A stretch of 17,177 nucleotides of DNA from JAKBCQ01 sp021807585 (lineage in GTDB: Bacteria; Planctomycetota; Planctomycetia; Isosphaerales; Isosphaeraceae): NCBI GenBank assembly GCA_027325115.1, contig DAHWFG010000432.1, positions 1 through 17,177 of the forward strand, read 5' to 3'. Below, in pieces: positions 1 to 6,478 of this stretch. Position numbers and translations under genes: made by a program. Below the pieces are notes generated by a model that saw only the letters and a list, made by a program, of their open reading frames with translations, did not search any database and was not told the origin of the DNA. Numbering within the stretch: position 1 is the stretch's first letter; each line of letters starts with the position of its first letter.

Positions 1-200
1 GCCTCGTTTTCAAATCGGAACGATTCCAACGCGAACGGATTCTCGGAAAGATCGGTCGCCGCTCGCGGCTTCGCCGCCGTCGGCGCCACGGCGCACAACA
101 TCGTCGACCCGACAAGAGTCGCGACGACGATCAGGATTCCGACGCGATACGTACCCTTCAAATTTGTACCTACATATTGAAGCAAGCATGCTAAGATCAT
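1..200 (-). CDS. Exported or membrane-anchored protein, N-terminal fragment (possible SCO1/SenC copper chaperone)
   Basis: This is an open frame running off the left window edge, 66 codons visible. It reads from an ATG at 200 (MILACLLQYVGTNLKGTYRV) into a hydrophobic stretch (GILIVVATLVGSTMLCAV, about residues 21-38), then a polar segment ending NPFALESFRFENEA at the edge. A TTG at 161 would place the hydrophobic segment nearer the N-terminus, as in a normal signal peptide, so the start is uncertain. Neither start has a clear Shine-Dalgarno. It lies 42 nt downstream of oxidase subunit IV and is probably the last visible gene of the oxidase operon. From operon position I infer a Sco-family protein that delivers copper to CuA. 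The CxxxC motif that would prove this lies beyond the window. It could equally be another exported protein. Confidence 0.5.
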   Translation of the reverse strand, partial: MILACLLQYVGTNLKGTYRVGILIVVATLVGSTMLCAVAPTAAKPRAATDLSENPFALESFRFENE

Positions 201-217
201 AAAATCTGATGATCTTA
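192..217. repeat. Perfect 9-bp inverted repeat between coxD and the next gene
   Basis: TAAGATCAT (192-200) and ATGATCTTA (209-217) are perfect complements around an 8-nt loop (AAAATCTG). The left arm overlaps the ATG at 200. There is no T-run on either side, so a rho-independent terminator is unlikely. It could be an operator, or an mRNA hairpin that masks the ATG and so favours the TTG start at 161. The 13-mer GATCATAAAATCT inside it recurs at 11271-11283. Confidence 0.5.
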
Positions 218-242
218 AACCGACGAAACGGTCGCCGATCGG

Positions 243-653
243 TTAGCGAACGATCGTCAACGCCGCGAGTCGACCCGGTTGCGCGGGAGCGGTCGCGGCG
301 GATTCGTTGTTTTCAAGTCCGGGAAGGTCTTCGTCGGTGTAATGGAGCGCGACGTCGGGGGTGAGGCCGATGAAGAACACGCAGATCAAAAACGCCGTCG
401 GCAAAAGCATCGCCAGGATCCATTTCCCCTCGAACTTGAGGTGCATGAAGTGGAGCGCGACGAGCGTCGCCTTGTAAGACGCCATCGCGACCAAGCCGAC
501 GATCAAAATCGGAATTCCGAACAATTCTCCCGCGAACATCGCGTAAAAATATTCGGCGATCGTCATCACGAGAAGAATGTACCAGATTTTCATGTAATTG
601 CTGTGCGATCCCGAATGATCGCCGTGATCGTGCGTTGCCGCGGTTTCGCTCAT
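243..653 (-). CDS. coxD: Cytochrome c oxidase subunit IV (caa3-type, prokaryotic COX4 family)
   Basis: This small membrane subunit of the heme-copper oxidase has 136 aa with the start chosen here. Three hydrophobic segments are visible (about 22-40, 46-66 and 78-97). The KATLVALHFMHLKFE stretch between the second and third is typical of the prokaryotic COX4 family (PF03626). The N-terminus is His-rich (HDHGDHSGSH). I chose the ATG at 653 because it matches the usual family length and has AAGG about 10 nt upstream. An upstream in-frame start at 695 would add 14 residues with no homology-like character and would run close to the end of coxC. It follows coxC by 52 nt and sits inside the oxidase operon. 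The subunit is thought to stabilise the complex and has no catalytic residues. Confidence 0.9.
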   Translation of the reverse strand: MSETAATHDHGDHSGSHSNYMKIWYILLVMTIAEYFYAMFAGELFGIPILIVGLVAMASYKATLVALHFMHLKFEGKWILAMLLPTAFLICVFFIGLTPDVALHYTDEDLPGLENNESAATAPAQPGRLAALTIVR

Positions 654-705
654 GTTTGGATACCTTGCGAAAGAGGATTTCGGGTGCGCCGTCAAGCGCG
701 GGCGA

Positions 706-1458
706 TCAAACGAGGTAAACGACGGTGAACAGAATGATCCACACCAGGTCGACGAAGTGCCAATACAATCCGGCGAGTTCGACCGAGCTGTGGTGTTCCT
801 TGGTGTACGTGCCGCGAAGCGATTGGATCAGAATGCACGAAAGGAGAATCACTCCTCCCGTCACGTGCGCTCCGTGAAAGCCCGTCATCGTGAAAAAGCA
901 CGACGCGAACAGGCTGACCGACGGCCGGAAATGCCCCGTGCCGCTGATCCCGACGGGATAATGCCTGCCGAACATCAGCTCGTAATATTCAAATCCCTGA
1001 ACGGCTAAAAATATCACTCCGATCGCGACCGTCGCCGCCAGCCACTTCGTCAAATTCTTTTGGTCGCCGCGTTGGACCGCCGAAAGCGCCAACACCATCG
1101 TCAATGATGAACAAATGAGAATGAACGTGTTGATCGCGGTGAGGTTGATCGAAAGCGGGTTCGTCGTCGCATCGTACGGCTGAGGCCAGGTGAATTGCTT
1201 GAGCTTGGGGTCGTTCTTGATCGCCGTGGGAATCTTCTCAGCGGTCGTCCCGGGCGAATAAAGATTCGCATACGCGAATTTGGGACTGCCGGCTCGAAGG
1301 ACGATGTAAGAGCCGATCAGGCCCGTGAAGAACATGACCTCGGTGGCCAAAAACAGCCACATCGCAACCTTCCCAGGCGTCGGCGGAGGAGCCTTGCGGG
1401 GCTCGGCCTGGGCGGTCGCGGCGATCAGACCCGTCGGGATCGTGGCGGCGTGCGACAT
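706..1458 (-). CDS. coxC: Cytochrome c oxidase subunit III
   Basis: This 250-aa integral membrane subunit lies next to subunit I and supports proton uptake and enzyme stability. About five membrane segments are visible (31-54, 105-127, 138-157, 185-212, 227-250). Family landmarks are WLFLATEVMFFTGL in the first helix, FFTMTGFHGAHVTGG around 188-202 and ELAGLYWHFVDLVWIILF at the C-terminus. The five-helix layout lacks the two N-terminal helices of the mitochondrial protein, as in many bacterial caa3 enzymes. A polar loop at about 56-104 is long for the family. The ATG at 1458 is preceded by AGGAA with an 8-nt spacer. The gap from ctaB (80 nt) contains no convincing terminator, so co-transcription is likely. 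Confidence 0.95.
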   Translation of the reverse strand: MSHAATIPTGLIAATAQAEPRKAPPPTPGKVAMWLFLATEVMFFTGLIGSYIVLRAGSPKFAYANLYSPGTTAEKIPTAIKNDPKLKQFTWPQPYDATTNPLSINLTAINTFILICSSLTMVLALSAVQRGDQKNLTKWLAATVAIGVIFLAVQGFEYYELMFGRHYPVGISGTGHFRPSVSLFASCFFTMTGFHGAHVTGGVILLSCILIQSLRGTYTKEHHSSVELAGLYWHFVDLVWIILFTVVYLV

Positions 1459-1538
1459 CGTTTCGTTTCCTGCTTTCGTCTCTCGGAGTCCCGAAAATGG
1501 GGTTAAAAATTCACAAACTTACGTGAACGCATGTAATA

Positions 1539-2516
1539 TTAGGGTGAATCGGCGGCGACGACTCGGTCGATCGCGGGAAGCGCCGCGATTCGAACGTCGG
1601 GGGTCGGATTCGCGAGCAAAAGAGCCAGCACCGCGGGGAGATATAGGAACGACGACCACAACAAACGTCGCGCCGAGGCGTCGTTCGTCGTCGTCATGAA
1701 ACGCGTCGCCGCAACCAGGTAAAAAAGCCCGACGACGAACGCCCCGGCGAAATAAAACGGACCCGCGAGCCCGACGACCGTCGGCAAAAGACCGACCGGA
1801 ACGAGCGCGAGAGCGTACCAAAACGCTTGCCGCGACGTGATCGATCCGTCGGGATCGACCGAAGGCAACATCTTGTGCCCGCCGCGACGATAATCAACGC
1901 GGTAAATCCAGGCGATCGCTAAAAAGTGGGGAAATTGCCAGAGGAAGAGGATCAGGAACAACGCCGTCGCCTCGATCCCCAGCCTTCCCGTCGCCGCCGA
2001 CCAGCCGATCACCGGAGGCAACGCCCCTGGAATCGCCCCGATCGCCGTGTTCAATGTCGTCCTCGGCTTAAGTGGTGTGTAAATAAGCACGTATAAGAGG
2101 AAAGTCGATGCGGCGACGACCGCGGCGATCGGCCGCGATGTCGCGGCGAGCAATACGCATCCCACAATCGCCATCACCGTGCCGAAAATCGCTCCCTCGA
2201 CGGGCGTCACGATTCCCGTCGGAATCGGCCGCGACGCGGTTCGACGCATCCGCGCGTCGCGCTTTCGCTCCAACACCTGATTCCACGCCGACGCGCCCGC
2301 CGCGACGAGCCCCGCGCCGAGCACGGTCCAGAGCACGACCGCGGGATTCGACGCGCGTCGCGCCCCCGCGACGTAGCCCGCCGCAACCGTCAGCAGAACC
2401 AGCATCGTCAGTCTGGGCTTCGTCAGCTCTAGGAACGCCGCGAAGCGACTCGGAGTCGATTCGACGGTCGAAGGGAGCGGGATCGCACCCGTGAGAGTCG
2501 CCGCTTCGGCCTTCAT
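1539..2516 (-). CDS. ctaB: Protoheme IX farnesyltransferase (heme O synthase)
   Basis: This 325-aa UbiA-family integral membrane prenyltransferase converts protoheme to heme O using farnesyl diphosphate, the first step of heme A synthesis. The first Asp-rich motif is NQVLERKRDARMRRTASRP (79-97), with Glu at the first acidic position, as seen in some members. The second is YRVDYRRGGHKMLPSVDPDG (205-224). LTKPRLTMLVLLT near the N-terminus and TPLKPRTTLN around 147-156 are also family-typical. The start is the ATG at 2516, whose bases overlap the ctaA stop as ATGA, indicating translational coupling. The same frame stays open upstream across ctaA, but that extension is out-of-frame ctaA sequence and not protein. 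Heme O made here is the substrate of CtaA, the preceding gene. Confidence 0.95.
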   Translation of the reverse strand: MKAEAATLTGAIPLPSTVESTPSRFAAFLELTKPRLTMLVLLTVAAGYVAGARRASNPAVVLWTVLGAGLVAAGASAWNQVLERKRDARMRRTASRPIPTGIVTPVEGAIFGTVMAIVGCVLLAATSRPIAAVVAASTFLLYVLIYTPLKPRTTLNTAIGAIPGALPPVIGWSAATGRLGIEATALFLILFLWQFPHFLAIAWIYRVDYRRGGHKMLPSVDPDGSITSRQAFWYALALVPVGLLPTVVGLAGPFYFAGAFVVGLFYLVAATRFMTTTNDASARRLLWSSFLYLPAVLALLLANPTPDVRIAALPAIDRVVAADSP

Positions 2517-3499
2517 GCCACGACCTCCAGTTCTCGAACCGATACCGAGGTGGTAGATCCGAACGTATCTGATGAACTCGTGAAAACGCGAGCGAACCAG
2601 GGACGCCACGCCCACAACGCCAGCGAAACCGCGGCGCCCAACACCAACGCCCCCGTCCCCTGATGACCCGTCCGCGCGATCGCCTGCCAGGTGGTTACGC
2701 GACGAGCGACGCCGTCGAACGGCCGCAACATCCACCACGCCGAAACGCCCAACACCCCCTGCGCGGCGATCGCCCCCGACAACCGCGCCGCGGCGGCTCG
2801 AACCGCGGTCCGTTCCCGCTCGCTCGATCGCACCGAAACCGATAAAACGCACCCCGCGACGATCACGCAAATGGCCATGCAAACATGAACGATTAACATC
2901 GATCCAAAATGTCTCAATATCGCGCCAATCACAATTTGTGCATACACTAAAATGAGAAACCCGAGCGAATAAGCCCGCGTTCCGCGCGATTCGTCGCGAT
3001 TCGCCGCCGAATCGATCCATTTGCGGCTCGTGACGACTGCGAGAGCGACCATCACGCCGAAAACCGCCTGTCCCGAACAACCGTGAACGAGCGCGAGCTC
3101 GGTCGAGTTGTTCCGGACCCGCAAGCCGCCGAGCAAACCTTGTAAAACGACCCCCGCGAGCGCTCCCCAGCCGAGCAGCTTGACGCCGAGACGACGTTCG
3201 CGAAGCGTGAACCAGACCGCGAGCACGATCGAAATCAACCCCAAACCCGCCCCCAACAAGCGGTGACGGTGTTCGATGAAAACGCCCCATGTTGAATCAA
3301 CAAAACGATACAAAAACATATTGATGCCGAACGTCGTCGGCCAATCGGGAACCGCCATCCCCACGCGGTAGGTCGTCACCTGTCCTCCCGAAAGGAGGAG
3401 CGGCCAGGTGAACGCCGCGGCGACGATCGCGAGCGCGTGAACGCCCCGGCGATAAGCCGACGGTCTCGATTCGATTTCAACCACGGTCGAACGATTCAT
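2513..3499 (-). CDS. ctaA: Heme A synthase (COX15/CtaA family)
   Basis: This 328-aa polytopic membrane protein oxidises the C8 methyl of heme O to the formyl group of heme A. It shows the duplicated four-helix layout of the family. The N-terminal half has GGQVTTYRVGMAVPDWPTTF (38-57), EHRHRLLGAGLG (76-87, His77 and His79) and LVHGCSGQ (137-144, His139). The C-terminal half has an RHFGSMLIVH segment (His197, His205) and GHQGTGALVLG (His279). These are the expected heme-liganding histidines. The annotated start is the ATG at 3499, with GGA six nt upstream. In-frame starts at 3505 and 3517 are possible. It overlaps ctaB by ATGA. The stretch 2870-2955, coding the conserved RHFG region, is AT-rich and uses ATA, TTA and AGA, unlike its surroundings. 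Confidence 0.95.
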   Translation of the reverse strand: MNRSTVVEIESRPSAYRRGVHALAIVAAAFTWPLLLSGGQVTTYRVGMAVPDWPTTFGINMFLYRFVDSTWGVFIEHRHRLLGAGLGLISIVLAVWFTLRERRLGVKLLGWGALAGVVLQGLLGGLRVRNNSTELALVHGCSGQAVFGVMVALAVVTSRKWIDSAANRDESRGTRAYSLGFLILVYAQIVIGAILRHFGSMLIVHVCMAICVIVAGCVLSVSVRSSERERTAVRAAAARLSGAIAAQGVLGVSAWWMLRPFDGVARRVTTWQAIARTGHQGTGALVLGAAVSLALWAWRPWFARVFTSSSDTFGSTTSVSVRELEVVA

Positions 3500-3556
3500 G
3501 ATCATTCCAACAATCAATTCATCATGTCGGATCGACGAGTTTATTTCGGTGTGACG

Positions 3557-3588
3557 CGCCGGGGACGCTCGTTTGAAGCGCCCCGGCG
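3557..3588. repeat. GC-rich stem-loop between coxA and ctaA
   Basis: CGCCGGGG (3557-3564) pairs with CCCCGGCG (3581-3588). A further 3 bp (3566-3568 with 3578-3580) closes the stem past a single bulged base, around a 9-nt loop. On the transcribed (minus) strand the hairpin is followed by CGTCACACCG, with no U-run. A rho-independent terminator is therefore unlikely. An mRNA stabilising or processing element between the abundant structural subunit and the assembly genes is a reasonable inference. Confidence 0.6.
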
Positions 3589-3607
3589 GTCGTGAGCCGT
3601 TGCGGTT

Positions 3608-5440
3608 TCAACCGTGGCCGAGATGCGCCGTCGCCGCGGCGAGCTCGGGAGACAGTTGCTCGGTTTGGGGCAAATAATCTTTGTCCAAACCGGGAAGGCT
3701 GTACTCGTAGGGAGGGTTGTAAACCGTCGGGATCGTCTCAAAGTTGTAATGCGGCGGCGGCGACGGCGCCGTCCATTCAAGCGTGTTCGCGTGCCAGGGA
3801 TTCGTGGTCGCCTTGGGACCCGCGATTAAGCTCGAAATGAAATTATAAATAAGCAACAATTGAGCCGCCCCCAGCATGATCGCGCTGTACGTCATGAACT
3901 GGTTCATACCGATAATTCCGGGATTGTTCAAATAATCAAACCCGGTGTAATCGGCGTAGCGCCTCGGCTGCCCGTGAAGGCCGACGATGTGCATGATGAA
4001 GAACGTGCCGTTGAACGCGATGAACGAGAGGAAGAAGTGAACTTTCCCCAGTTTGTCGTTCATCATCTTGCCGAACATCTTGGGGAACCAATAATGGATC
4101 GCGCCGAAGATGCCGAACATGCTGCCGCCGAACAACACGTAGTGAATATGCGCCACGATAAAATACGTATCATGGATGTGAATATCCACGGGGGTCGCGG
4201 CCATGAAGATTCCCGACAAGCCGCCGATCACGAACATCGCGACAAAGGCCATCGCGTTGAGCATCGGCGTCGTGTACTGAATCCGCCCTCCCCACATCGT
4301 CCCCAACCAGTTGAACGTTTTGATCGCCGACGGAAGCGCGATCATCATCGTCGACAGCATGAACGTGGCGCCCAAAGCCGGATTCATACCAGTTTGGAAC
4401 ATATGATGTCCCCAAACGATGAACCCGAGTCCCGCGATCCCCGCGATCGCGAACACCATCGGCTTGTAGCCGAAGATCGGCTTGCGCGAGAACGTCGCGA
4501 TCATGTCCGAAACCATCCCCATCGCGGGAAGGATCATGATGTAGACGGCGGGGTGCGAATAGAACCAGAACAGGTGCTGCCACATCAGCGGAATTCCGCC
4601 GCCGACCCCCGACGGTCCGTTTGCGACCGACCAATCATAAGGAGTGAAAAAGTTCGTGCCGACGACGCGGTCGAGCAATTGCATGATCAGCGCCGCGGTG
4701 AGAACGGGAAGCGCGAACGCCTGCAAAGTCGCCGTGATGAACATCGCCCAAACCGTCATCGGCAGCCGGAACATCTTCATCCCGGGGGCGCGAAGCATGA
4801 TAATTGTCGTCATATAATTAACCGACCCCATAAGCGACGAGATGCCGACGCATAATAGGGCGATCAACCATAACGTTTGCCCGAACTGCGATCCGGGATC
4901 GGACCAGGGGGTGTTCGCCAGCGTCGGATAGCTCGTCCAGCCCGCCGCGGGGGCGCCCACCAGGAACGAATACGAGATGATGATGAACCCGGGCCACATC
5001 ACCCAATAGCTGAACATATTCAACTTGGGAAAGGCCATGTCGCGCGCGCCGATCATGAGCGGAATCAAAAAATTCCCGAACGCGCCGTTAAGTAAAGGAA
5101 TGATCACGAAAAAGATCATGATCGTCCCGTGCATCGTGAACAGTTTGGTGTAAACCTCGGGAGGAATTCTCGATCCGTAATCGGCCCAAAGCGTGCGGCT
5201 GAGGATCGGCACCGACGACCACGGCCACGCCATCTGCCAGCGAATCGCCAGCGCCAGCAGGCCGCCGATCACGAAGAAAATCAGACCCGAGAACATGAAC
5301 TGAAGGCCGATGACCTTGTGATCCTCGGAGAAGACATATCGACGGATGAAGCTCATCTCATGACCGTGGCCGTGATCGCCGTGCGCGTGATCGTTCGCGG
5401 GCGAGCCGTGAGAATCGCCGTGCGCGTGTTCGGTGTTCAT
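3608..5440 (-). CDS. coxA: Cytochrome c oxidase subunit I, A2-type heme-copper oxidase
   Basis: This 610-aa catalytic subunit reduces O2 to water at the heme a3-CuB site and pumps protons. Visible ligands are His104 (MHGT, heme a), His296 and Tyr300 (YSHPAVY, CuB ligand and cross-linked Tyr), His345/His346 (GHHMF, CuB), His431 (heme a3) and His433 (heme a) in VAHIHYVLFGG. K374 in AIKTFNWL matches the K-channel lysine and D134 in GARDMAFPKLN the D-channel entrance. The A1-type Glu is absent: the motif is YSHPAV (294-299), the signature of A2 oxidases. The first 27 residues carry eight His. The start ATG at 5440 overlaps the coxB stop as ATGA and has GGAGG 9 nt upstream. The length exceeds the common 520-560 aa because of the His-rich head and a soluble tail after about 545. 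Confidence 0.97.
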   Translation of the reverse strand: MNTEHAHGDSHGSPANDHAHGDHGHGHEMSFIRRYVFSEDHKVIGLQFMFSGLIFFVIGGLLALAIRWQMAWPWSSVPILSRTLWADYGSRIPPEVYTKLFTMHGTIMIFFVIIPLLNGAFGNFLIPLMIGARDMAFPKLNMFSYWVMWPGFIIISYSFLVGAPAAGWTSYPTLANTPWSDPGSQFGQTLWLIALLCVGISSLMGSVNYMTTIIMLRAPGMKMFRLPMTVWAMFITATLQAFALPVLTAALIMQLLDRVVGTNFFTPYDWSVANGPSGVGGGIPLMWQHLFWFYSHPAVYIMILPAMGMVSDMIATFSRKPIFGYKPMVFAIAGIAGLGFIVWGHHMFQTGMNPALGATFMLSTMMIALPSAIKTFNWLGTMWGGRIQYTTPMLNAMAFVAMFVIGGLSGIFMAATPVDIHIHDTYFIVAHIHYVLFGGSMFGIFGAIHYWFPKMFGKMMNDKLGKVHFFLSFIAFNGTFFIMHIVGLHGQPRRYADYTGFDYLNNPGIIGMNQFMTYSAIMLGAAQLLLIYNFISSLIAGPKATTNPWHANTLEWTAPSPPPHYNFETIPTVYNPPYEYSLPGLDKDYLPQTEQLSPELAAATAHLGHG

Positions 5441-6261
5441 AAGGATTGTCCTCCCTTGTTTTCGACGGCCGCCGTCGTCGTTTTGGCGGATTTAAGCCGG
5501 TCGCGATTTTGTTCCTTGAGCGATGTTGTGACCCATTCGTCGAACTCGGCCTGCGTCTCGTGGACGACGACCTTCGATCGCATTTTGTAATGGCCCCAGC
5601 CGCATAGCTCGGCGCAAACGAGCTCGAAGGGGTGTTCCGAGGTCGAAGCCGTGTCCGAATCGAACCAGACGGGAATCGTCATTCCCGGGAGGGCGTCTTG
5701 TTTGATTCGCATTTGAGGAAGAAAGAACGAGTGGATCACGTCCTGCGATTTCAGATAAATCAAAGCCGGTTTTCCCTTGACGAAGTGCAGATCGTTGACC
5801 GTGTGCAGATCGTCGGGGGTGTGCAGTCGACCGTCGGGGCCGGGATACACCATCAGCCATTGGAATTGTCGCGCGCTCACCTCGGCGATCGGCTGAACGC
5901 GCGGCGCCTCCGAGCGGAACTTGATCTTCGTCCACGTCCCCATCTGGTAGAGCGCGATGAACACCAAAATTCCCGCCGGAATCACGGTCCAAACGATCTC
6001 AAGCCGCTGACTTCCATGCATATACTTCGCCTTGCGACCGGGGGCGTCGGCGAATTTCCACGCCGCGATCCCGAAGGCGATCGATACGCCGACGAACGTC
6101 AACCCCGTGATCCCCATGATCAGCTCGAAGAGATGATCGACCTCGCGTCCCGTCGTCGAAACGTTCGGCGGCAGACGCCAATTGGGATCGAACGGAGCGT
6201 AAATGCAGACGACGACGGAAAGAACCGCCGTCACGATGTACAAAAGGCTCCAGTTACGCAC
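5437..6261 (-). CDS. coxB: Cytochrome c oxidase subunit II (CuA subunit)
   Basis: This subunit takes electrons from cytochrome c through the binuclear CuA centre on the outer face of the membrane. It has 274 aa from the GTG at 6261. That GTG is preceded by GGAG with a 7-nt spacer and is preferred over a TTG at 6294 without one. CuA ligands are all visible: CAELCGWGHYKM (Cys216, Glu218, Cys220, His224, Met227) plus His177 in DVIHSFFLPQM. Hydrophobic segments lie near 4-23 (signal or extra helix), 46-68 and 87-106, the last two being the usual hairpin. There is no fused cytochrome c domain after the cupredoxin fold, unlike classical caa3 subunit II. That role probably falls to the preceding separate cytochrome gene. 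The C-terminal tail is polar and Lys/Thr-rich. Confidence 0.95.
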   Translation of the reverse strand: MRNWSLLYIVTAVLSVVVCIYAPFDPNWRLPPNVSTTGREVDHLFELIMGITGLTFVGVSIAFGIAAWKFADAPGRKAKYMHGSQRLEIVWTVIPAGILVFIALYQMGTWTKIKFRSEAPRVQPIAEVSARQFQWLMVYPGPDGRLHTPDDLHTVNDLHFVKGKPALIYLKSQDVIHSFFLPQMRIKQDALPGMTIPVWFDSDTASTSEHPFELVCAELCGWGHYKMRSKVVVHETQAEFDEWVTTSLKEQNRDRLKSAKTTTAAVENKGGQSL

Positions 6262-6439
6262 GCGATGACTCCATGAATCGTATCTGTTGATCAAAAGCTT
6301 GAGGGTATGTCGATATCAAGTGAAATCGGGCTAATCCCGACTCGGCTTGATCTCATCGCCGCTCCGCCTCGCGCTCGATCCCGACACGATCAAAAATAAT
6401 GACATCGATCAATCTTTGATTTCTCATTGGTTTAACACG

Positions 6440-6477
6440 TCGATCCCCTTTGACGGGGGGATCGATCGGGCCGATCG
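6440..6477. repeat. Two adjacent palindromes after the cytochrome c stop
   Basis: TCGATCCCC (6440-6448) and GGGGATCGA (6457-6465) form a perfect 9-bp stem with an 8-nt loop. Next to it, overlapping by three bases, CGATCGG (6463-6469) and CCGATCG (6471-6477) form a 7-bp palindrome around a single base. They lie within 40 nt after the cytochrome stop (6479) and before coxB. No U-run follows on the minus strand. A partial attenuator or an mRNA 3'-end-protecting hairpin is possible. The remainder of the 6262-6478 gap shows nothing else I can name. Confidence 0.55.
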
Positions 6478-6478
6478 T

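Noticed and set aside
1505..1527. Weak hairpin TTCAC/GTGAA followed by five T on the minus strand between ctaB and coxC.
   Set aside because: The stem is only 5 bp and AT-containing. It lies inside a clear operon, so termination here is unlikely to be strong.
2517..3290. An open frame continuous with ctaB running upstream across ctaA, giving a 583-residue reading.
   Set aside because: The extension overlaps ctaA in another frame, is Arg/Gly-rich and lacks family similarity. The ATGA junction and the CtaB N-terminus define the start at 2516.
3860..4855. A 331-codon plus-strand frame antisense to coxA.
   Set aside because: It mirrors the highly conserved coxA. Its product is rich in Arg, His, Asp and Glu, as is typical of antisense frames of GC-rich membrane genes, and it has no ribosome binding site.
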